From a virus, in the IMG/VR virus record IMGVR_UViG_3300031758_000027, positions 33,051 to 97,050 of that record: a stretch of 64,000 bases of DNA. The stretch is one strand, 5' to 3'. The notes beneath the pieces were generated by a model. It saw only the letters and a program-made list of their open reading frames with translations. It did no database searches and was not told the origin of the DNA. Position 1 is the first letter of the stretch. The number at the start of each line of letters is the position of its first letter. The position numbers were made by a program, and so were the translations under genes. Positions 59,116-64,000 of this stretch are shown here, one piece after another.

Positions 59116-60042
59116 ATGTACGGAAACACAGAAAATACACTCTGGGTAGAATCGTTTCGCCCAGATACATTAGAAGGATATATAGGAAATGAACATATCA
59201 TTGAAAAAGTTGGCATATTTATTGCTAATGGCGACGTTCCTCACTTGTTATTTTATGGCACAGCTGGAACTGGGAAGACCACGTTGGCAAAAATCATTGC
59301 CTCTAGTGTGGACGCCGATGTTATGTATATAAATGCATCGGATGAAAACTCGGTGGATGCTGTTAGAGATAAAATTAAAAGATATGCATCTACAGTTGGA
59401 TTTCGTCGTTGGAAAATCATTATTTTAGATGAAGCAGATTACTTGACACCTAATGCTCAAGCCGCACTTCGCAATTTAATGGAGACTTATAGCAAAACAA
59501 CACGATTCATTTTAACATGTAATTATGTTGAAAAGATTATTGACCCAATTCAATCTCGTTGTCAGACATTTGCAATAACTCCACCCAATAAAACGGATGT
59601 AGCAAAGCGATTAGTGCAAGTACTTGAAGAAAATGAAATACGATATGACATCAAAGACGTAGCAGCAATCATTAATGCATCTTATCCAGATATTCGTCGT
59701 GCAATTAATGCAGCACAAGCATCCGTAGTTAACGGAGTATTGCAATTAGACAAAACAAGTAGCATACAAGCCAATTACATGACGGAAATTTTGGATGTTC
59801 TGCGTAATAGCAAAGATAAAAAGGCAGCATTTACTAAAATTCGTCAAATTATTGCGGATAGCAAAGTGCGAGATTTTACGCCATTGTATACATTTCTATA
59901 TGATAACTTAGATGAATTTGCTCACGGCCATATTGCACCGGTAATATTGATTATTGCAGAGTCGCAATTTAAAGATGCTAGTGTAGTAGACAAAGAAATC
60001 AATGCAATGGCAATGTTTGTAAATATTTTAGGAGAAATATGA
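59116..60042 (+). CDS. 44: Clamp loader large subunit (gp44-like)
   Basis: AAA+ ATPase that opens and loads gp45. The product is 308 residues (T4: 319). LWVESFRPDTLEGYIGNE is the typical start. Walker A is YGTAGTGKTTLAK near 48-60, and Walker B is IIILDEADYLTPNAQAALRNLME near 100-122. Sensor 1 and the arginine finger lie in FILTCNYVEKIIDPIQSRCQTF. Two small unknown genes separate it from gp62, whereas T4 has them adjacent. Confidence 0.95.
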   Translation: MYGNTENTLWVESFRPDTLEGYIGNEHIIEKVGIFIANGDVPHLLFYGTAGTGKTTLAKIIASSVDADVMYINASDENSVDAVRDKIKRYASTVGFRRWKIIILDEADYLTPNAQAALRNLMETYSKTTRFILTCNYVEKIIDPIQSRCQTFAITPPNKTDVAKRLVQVLEENEIRYDIKDVAAIINASYPDIRRAINAAQASVVNGVLQLDKTSSIQANYMTEILDVLRNSKDKKAAFTKIRQIIADSKVRDFTPLYTFLYDNLDEFAHGHIAPVILIIAESQFKDASVVDKEINAMAMFVNILGEI

Positions 60043-60260
60043 GTAATAAATTAAATGTAAATATCGGTCCTAATGATATGCAACCGATACAATGCAAAGA
60101 ATGTGACGGATTGTATTTTCGTCAGGTAATGGCAATTAACAAAGTGTCAAAGTTTCTAACAGGCGGAGACAAAGATACAATGGTACCAGTACCGGTATTT
60201 AGATGCGATGATTGTGGTGCTATTCCGGAAGAGTTTCAACCAATTAAATTGAAAAAATAA
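60039..60260 (+). CDS. Zinc-ribbon protein between clamp-loader genes, 73 aa
   Basis: ATG overlaps the gp44 stop. It has two CxxC pairs, QCKECDGLYF near 18-28 and RCDDCGAIPEEFQ near 54-66, forming a probable zinc ribbon around a basic middle. I do not recognise a named family. Placement inside the clamp-loader operon suggests a replication or late-transcription accessory. Its stop overlaps the next start. Confidence 0.72.
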   Translation: MSNKLNVNIGPNDMQPIQCKECDGLYFRQVMAINKVSKFLTGGDKDTMVPVPVFRCDDCGAIPEEFQPIKLKK

Positions 60261-60472
60261 TGTCGGTGCCATATCATAAAGCTGATGTAACATTAGTTTT
60301 CAAAACATCAGCTCGTAGCAATGCAAAAATAAAAATGAAAACATTGAGAAACAAAAGCATTGATGATGTGTTAGAACGTAAAATACCAGGCATACCAGAT
60401 GCAGCAGTTATTTTAGAAATTGGTATGGGTGAATTATTTGAAGAAAAATACAAGCAGAAATATAAACTATAA
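60260..60472 (+). CDS. Small unrecognised protein, 70 aa
   Basis: Reads MSVPYHKADVTLVFKTSARSNAKIKMKTLRNKSIDDVLERKIPG and ends in an acidic-basic helix, GMGELFEEKYKQKYKL. The alpha/beta pattern has no motif. The overlap with the zinc-ribbon gene and two bases to gp62 show it is part of the same unit. Function unknown. Confidence 0.68.
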   Translation: MSVPYHKADVTLVFKTSARSNAKIKMKTLRNKSIDDVLERKIPGIPDAAVILEIGMGELFEEKYKQKYKL

Positions 60473-60474
60473 AC

Positions 60475-60927
60475 ATGGCAGAAGAAAAAAAGGGTGCAAC
60501 AATTTTTGATTTTATTGATGGAGTCACACACAAAAAGAAAGAATGGCGTAAATGGTCTGAAACAGATCAGGCAAAGTTTTCTCCATTTATTGTGAATCGA
60601 TGGCTATCAATGCGGCAGGATCTGATAGAACTTGTTAATGAGTTACAAACATATACAATAGGATTGTTACGACCTAGAGAAACATATCGCCTTTATCATG
60701 AAATACTACCAACAAGCAAAGGTTTTGCAAAGTATGTTAAAGGTAAAAAAGACGATAAATATTCAGACAAATTGATTGATCAGATTGCAGAACATTATCA
60801 AGTAAGCAAATCCGAAGCAATCGACTACGCCGAATTATTAAATCAAGAACAATGCACCCGTCTTCTGTCATTATACGGTTATGCTGAACGTGAAATAAAA
60901 ACAATGATCAAAGGAGTTAAGAAATGA
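60475..60927 (+). CDS. 62: Clamp loader small subunit (gp62-like)
   Basis: Partner of gp44 in the clamp loader. The product is 150 residues (T4: 187). TIFDFIDGVTHKKKEWRKWSETDQAKFSPFIVNRWLSM near residues 9-46 is the N-terminal block seen in gp62 of marine T4-like phages. YHEILPTSKGFAKYVKGKK and AEHYQVSKSEAIDYAELL near 104-121 parallel the C-terminal block of T4 gp62 (RYQVNTNDAINYKSIL). It overlaps the next gene (ATGA). Confidence 0.82.
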   Translation: MAEEKKGATIFDFIDGVTHKKKEWRKWSETDQAKFSPFIVNRWLSMRQDLIELVNELQTYTIGLLRPRETYRLYHEILPTSKGFAKYVKGKKDDKYSDKLIDQIAEHYQVSKSEAIDYAELLNQEQCTRLLSLYGYAEREIKTMIKGVKK

Positions 60928-61139
60928 GCGTAAACACACAATCACACTACAGAGGTAAAGATAGCTTGTATAAATTTGCAGAAGAGTGGTCACTTAATAG
61001 CTATGAATTTGATATCATTAAACGCATTGTAAGATGCCGACATAAAGGTACATTTGAACAAGATCTTAACAAAACAAAAGATTTAATTGATATTTATCTG
61101 CAAGAACAACGGCAACATTATTTGGATCTTACAAAATAA
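60924..61139 (+). CDS. DUF3310-like protein
   Basis: A 71-residue protein. SHYRGKDSLYKFAEEWSLNSYEFDIIKRIVRCRHKGTFEQDLNKTKDLIDIYL matches the DUF3310 pattern HY..kD...f.ee..l......i.kyi.R...k....dL.ka...l. These are common in phages and sometimes called nucleotide kinase-like, without proven activity. It ends the clamp-loader unit. Confidence 0.78.
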   Translation: MSVNTQSHYRGKDSLYKFAEEWSLNSYEFDIIKRIVRCRHKGTFEQDLNKTKDLIDIYLQEQRQHYLDLTK

Positions 61140-61162
61140 TTTCATATATTATATGTATGAAA
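61140..61162 (+). promoter_or_regulatory. Hairpin covering the start codon of the RecB-type nuclease
   Basis: TTTCATA (61140-61146) can pair with TATGAAA (61156-61162), with a nine-base loop. The second arm contains the ATG at 61157. It could limit translation. Confidence 0.35.
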
Positions 61163-62125
61163 TCTGGAAACTATATTAATCCTATCTATACGTTATCATT
61201 ACGTGATGCTACATCAGTTCCTCGTAAGATATCTTATTCACAATGGTCCATGTTTGAACGTTGTCCGTTGTCATGGAAACTTGCATATATTGATGGATTA
61301 GCTCCATTTCAATCTAGCATAGAAACTTGCTTTGGTACGGCTTTTCACGAAACATTGCAACATTATTTAACCGTAATGTATACAGATTCAGTTAAACGTG
61401 CAGATGCATTGGATTTCCGTAGCATTCTAACAAACAAGCTTCGAGAAGAATACAAACGACGTGTTGATGAATCTAACGGAGAACATTTTTCCAATCCGTT
61501 GCAAATGGCAGAATATTTAGAAGATGGTGTTGCTATATTAGATTGGTTCAAGAAACGTCGCAAACAATACTTCTCGACAAAGGATTGGGAATTGGTTGGA
61601 ATTGAATTAGAACTTTGCGAACCGGCATCAGAGACAAATTCTTCGGTATATTGGTACGGCTTTATTGATTTAGTTTTGCGTCATGTACCTACCAATACAA
61701 TTCATATATACGATATCAAAACAAGCCGAAGTGGTTGGAATAAATATCAAAAGTCAGATTCTTTGAAAATGGCACAACTAGTTGCCTATAAGAATTATTT
61801 TTCACGTCAGTTTGGCGTCCCTAAAGAAAACATTGTAGTTGAGTTTTTCATAGTTAAACGCAAACTTGTTGAAGAATCAATGTTTCCTCAGAAACGCATC
61901 CAATTGTTACGACCTGCAGCAGGCACAGTAACTCAACGCAAAGTACAAAAACATATTGACAATTTTATTGATCATTGCTTTGATGCAGACGGCAACAAGT
62001 TAGCAGATAGACAATATGAAGCTGTTGCTGGCAAAGGTGATAAGAATTGCAAGTATTGTCCATTTAAAACTGATTATGTAAATTGTCCCCGAGAAAATAG
62101 GATTCGTACGGATAAATCATTATAA
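61157..62125 (+). CDS. RecB/Cas4-type PD-(D/E)XK nuclease with Fe-S cysteines
   Basis: A 322-residue protein. ISYSQWSMFERCPLSWKLAY near 24-43 and FGTAFHETLQHYL near 59-72 are the PDDEXK_1 N-terminal elements, including the first cluster cysteine and the helical His. The nuclease core is YGFIDLVLRH near 168-177 and IYDIKTSRSG near 186-195. The C-terminal KNCKYCPFKTDYVNCPREN holds three cysteines for a probable 4Fe-4S cluster. Such proteins act in DNA end processing or recombination. It is unrelated to the nuclease-like protein at 38232-39488. Confidence 0.88.
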   Translation: MKSGNYINPIYTLSLRDATSVPRKISYSQWSMFERCPLSWKLAYIDGLAPFQSSIETCFGTAFHETLQHYLTVMYTDSVKRADALDFRSILTNKLREEYKRRVDESNGEHFSNPLQMAEYLEDGVAILDWFKKRRKQYFSTKDWELVGIELELCEPASETNSSVYWYGFIDLVLRHVPTNTIHIYDIKTSRSGWNKYQKSDSLKMAQLVAYKNYFSRQFGVPKENIVVEFFIVKRKLVEESMFPQKRIQLLRPAAGTVTQRKVQKHIDNFIDHCFDADGNKLADRQYEAVAGKGDKNCKYCPFKTDYVNCPRENRIRTDKSL

Positions 62126-62132
62126 TAGTAGT

Positions 62133-62348
62133 ATGATAGCATATAAACATAAACATACTTTTGTATACGGATTTGAAATACAAAAACGTGCTCCATATGT
62201 TGGATGGCAGAAGTGTGAATATACATTGCTAACAAATCATGATGATCCTAACGGTAAAGAAAATAGAGCCTTGTTAGAAGGTATGCTTCGAATTGCATAC
62301 GGTCATATGCCAAAAGGTGTCAAATTCTTATACGAGAAAACAATATGA
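62133..62348 (+). CDS. Small unrecognised protein, 71 aa
   Basis: Reads MIAYKHKHTFVYGFEIQKRAPYVGWQKCEYTLLTNHDD and ends GMLRIAYGHMPKGVKFLYEKTI. One beta-rich half and one helix are apparent, with no motif. It is seven bases after the nuclease stop, and its last bases overlap the SLOG gene (ATGA). Function unknown. Confidence 0.65.
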   Translation: MIAYKHKHTFVYGFEIQKRAPYVGWQKCEYTLLTNHDDPNGKENRALLEGMLRIAYGHMPKGVKFLYEKTI

Positions 62349-62749
62349 CAAAAGTAGCAGTAATTGGAAATACTGGTTGGCAGAATAAACGCAAAGTGCA
62401 AGAAACTTTGCAAATGTTGAAACGCAAGTTTCCAGAAGAGTTAACGGTCATAGGTGCCGGAGGAAATGAAGGTGCTAACAGCATGGTTAGAAAATATGCA
62501 TTAGAATTTGGTATGCAGTATCGAGAATTCAATCCGTCATTTTCTGGATATAATTTATACTCAGCAATGCCAGAAACATATTACGGCAAACCATATCATT
62601 TCAGCCAACTTCATCATCGCATGAAACTCATTGCACAGCATTGCGATTACATGATGATTATGACCAATGAAACTGCATTAGATCCAGTTTTAAAGACAGC
62701 ATACAATACCGTAAAGAAACTAGAAAAACCGGTAGTAATATTAGGTTAA
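62345..62749 (+). CDS. SLOG-domain protein (DUF2493/YspA-like)
   Basis: A 134-residue Rossmann-like protein. VAVIGNTGWQNKRKV near 4-18, TVIGAGGNEGANSMVRKYALEFGM near 34-57 with the GxGGNxGA loop, and a late strand-helix DYMMIMTNETALD follow the YspA/SLOG pattern. SLOG proteins bind or sense nucleotides and some act in NAD- or cyclic-nucleotide-linked defence or counter-defence. Role here unknown. It closes the small-gene run before the late motif and glycosyltransferase. Confidence 0.75.
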   Translation: MTKVAVIGNTGWQNKRKVQETLQMLKRKFPEELTVIGAGGNEGANSMVRKYALEFGMQYREFNPSFSGYNLYSAMPETYYGKPYHFSQLHHRMKLIAQHCDYMMIMTNETALDPVLKTAYNTVKKLEKPVVILG

Positions 62750-62752
62750 TCA

Positions 62753-62766
62753 TATTTATAATAAAG
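62753..62766 (+). promoter_or_regulatory. Candidate late promoter motif before terminal glycosyltransferase
   Basis: TATTTATAATAAAG lies 22 bases before ATG 62783, after the SLOG stop, with AAGGA as ribosome-binding site. Confidence 0.55.
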
Positions 62767-62782
62767 TTATAAGGAATAATAA

Positions 62783-64000
62783 ATGGAGTTACCAAAATTA
62801 AGAAAAATTGATCCTAACCGTCCTGCAAAAAAGAAAATTCTATTATTAGCAGATGATTTCCGTCTTCCATCTGGAATTGGAACAGTTAGCAAAGAAATTA
62901 TTTTAAACACCGTTAAGGAATTTGATTGGGTGCAATTAGGTGCAGCAATCAATCATCCAGATGCCGGCAAAGCATTTGATTTGTCTCAAGAAATTGCTCG
63001 AGAAACTGGCATACAAGATGCGTCAGTTAAATTGATTCCATGGAATGGATATGGAGACAGAAACATCTTGTTTGCAATTTTGAATCAAGAACGTCCCGAT
63101 GCAATTCTTCACTTTACAGATCCTCGTTACTGGACTTGGTTGTATCAACTAGAACATGAAATTAAAACAACGTTTGGTGTTCCAATTACGTATTATTCTA
63201 TTTGGGATGATTTGCCGTATCCAATGTGGAACGCCCCTTTTTACGGCAGTTGTGATATGATTATGGGCATTAGTAAGCAATCTGATAATATTCACAGAGA
63301 AGTGCTTAAACAGAACGGATTTGGGGTTGTAGATTATGATGATGGAGATTCAGCTCCTGCAGATCTTAAATGGAATCAAGTAGTTACCGGATTTGTGCCG
63401 CACGGATTGAATCACAACATGTTTAAGCCGTTACCAAAAACCGATGAAACATACAAGCAAATGTATGAACGCATTAAAACACGTAACGGCGTAGATTTTG
63501 TAGTATTTTGGAACAATCGAAATATTAGAAGGAAGCAACCAGGTGATTTAGTTATTGCATTCAAACATTTTGTAGATCAGTTACCAGCAGAACAACAGAG
63601 TCGTGTTGCATTATTAATGCATACTCAAGCAATTGATGAAAATGGAACGGATCTTCGTGCAGTAGCAAAGGCATTAGCACCAAATTGTAAAATATTGTTT
63701 TCAGAACAAAAATTATCTTCACAAGATCTTAATGCAATGTACAATGTAGCTGATGTTGTAGTTAATATTGGTAGCAACGAAGGATGGGGATTAAGTTCAA
63801 CCGAAGCGATGCTATCAGGTACTCCAATAATTAACAATGTAACTGGTGGATTGCAAGATCAATGTGGTTTTCAAGATGAAAATGGAGAATGGATTCGTTT
63901 CAATGGTGAATTTGCAACAAATCATACCGGTAAGTTTAAGAAACATGGAAGTTGGGCAAAACCAGTATTTCCAACCAATAGATCATTACAAGGATCACAA
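62783..64000 (+). CDS. GT-B glycosyltransferase (GT4-like), 3' end cut by window
   Basis: ATG 62783 follows AAGGAATAAT. The frame is open to the window end, giving 406 codons, and it continues beyond. It starts MELPKLRKIDPNRPAKKKILLLADDFRLPSGIGTVSKEI; the SGIGTVS loop is typical of GT4 N-terminal acceptor domains. VVFWNNRNIRRKQPGDLVIAF near 239-259 and NVADVVVNIGSNEGWGLSSTEAMLSGTPII with an E-x7-E motif near 320-345 form the donor domain. With a late-type promoter, glycan or virion decoration late in infection is plausible. A nucleobase target is also possible given the deazaguanine genes. Confidence 0.85.
   Translation, partial: MELPKLRKIDPNRPAKKKILLLADDFRLPSGIGTVSKEIILNTVKEFDWVQLGAAINHPDAGKAFDLSQEIARETGIQDASVKLIPWNGYGDRNILFAILNQERPDAILHFTDPRYWTWLYQLEHEIKTTFGVPITYYSIWDDLPYPMWNAPFYGSCDMIMGISKQSDNIHREVLKQNGFGVVDYDDGDSAPADLKWNQVVTGFVPHGLNHNMFKPLPKTDETYKQMYERIKTRNGVDFVVFWNNRNIRRKQPGDLVIAFKHFVDQLPAEQQSRVALLMHTQAIDENGTDLRAVAKALAPNCKILFSEQKLSSQDLNAMYNVADVVVNIGSNEGWGLSSTEAMLSGTPIINNVTGGLQDQCGFQDENGEWIRFNGEFATNHTGKFKKHGSWAKPVFPTNRSLQGSQ

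Noticed and set aside
1-64000. tRNA genes
   Set aside because: I saw no cloverleaf-like sequence in the short gaps between genes; nearly all sequence is coding. A tRNA scan would settle it.

Overview
This window is a 64 kb piece of a lytic, contractile-tailed, T4-like myovirus genome (Caudoviricetes). Every supported gene lies on the + strand, genes are packed with overlaps or gaps of a few bases, and base composition is AT-rich. The order of hallmark genes follows the T4 superfamily: terminase 17, portal 20, prohead protease 21, scaffold 22, major capsid 23, neck 13/14/15, sheath 18, tube 19, baseplate genes, then 32, uvsX, rnh, 41, 43, 45, 44 and 62. The two end genes are cut by the window: terminase at the left and a glycosyltransferase at the right. 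I see no tRNA, CRISPR array, integrase, transposase or reverse transcriptase, and no gene-free stretch longer than 300 bases. The host is not stated by the sequence. The bS21-like protein and a CCGNGCRHCP-type small protein both look Bacteroidota-like, so a marine or freshwater Bacteroidota host is my inference.

Layout. 1-9.7 kb: packaging and head genes (17, 20, two unrecognised head genes, 21, two more small genes, a ribosomal protein bS21 homologue, 22, 23). 9.7-13.8 kb: a small unknown gene, phoH, and neck or tail-completion genes 13, 14 and 15. 13.8-25.6 kb: an adhesin region with a 1060-residue repeat-rich fibre, a 1458-residue fibre with beta-helix and YadA-head repeats, a short modular fibre protein, and three tandem paralogous glycine-rich proteins. 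25.7-36.9 kb: sheath, tube, a probable tail-assembly chaperone pair, tape measure, tube cap, LysM baseplate protein and hub. 36.9-40.8 kb: an unexpected accessory block holding a short family A DNA polymerase overlapping a PD-(D/E)XK-like nuclease, plus small proteins sharing an N-terminal tag. 40.8-45.3 kb: gp32, UvsX, RNase H and gp41 helicase. 45.3-52 kb: a B12-dependent ribonucleotide reductase, FolE, QueD and QueE, an HNH endonuclease, thioredoxin and GroES. 52-64 kb: family B polymerase gp43, cytidylyltransferase, a second QueD-fold protein, a glycosyltransferase overlapping a TGT/DpdA-like transglycosylase, sliding clamp, dUTPase, clamp loader, a RecB-type nuclease, a SLOG protein and a second glycosyltransferase.

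How it works together. The head, tail and fibre genes build the virion. Replication uses a full T4-type set (43/44/62/45/41/32) with recombination by UvsX. FolE, QueD, QueE and the DpdA-like protein together point to 7-deazaguanine modification of the phage DNA. No QueC is visible here. A 13-14 base AT-rich motif (TATTTATA followed by nTAAA) recurs about 15 times, always on the + strand, close to gene starts and often just after a terminator. It is my candidate late promoter. The observations most worth following are the polymerase/nuclease pair, the deazaguanine/glycosyltransferase cluster with two complementary QueD-fold proteins, the phage bS21, the late-promoter motif, and a possible +1 frameshift in the tail chaperone.
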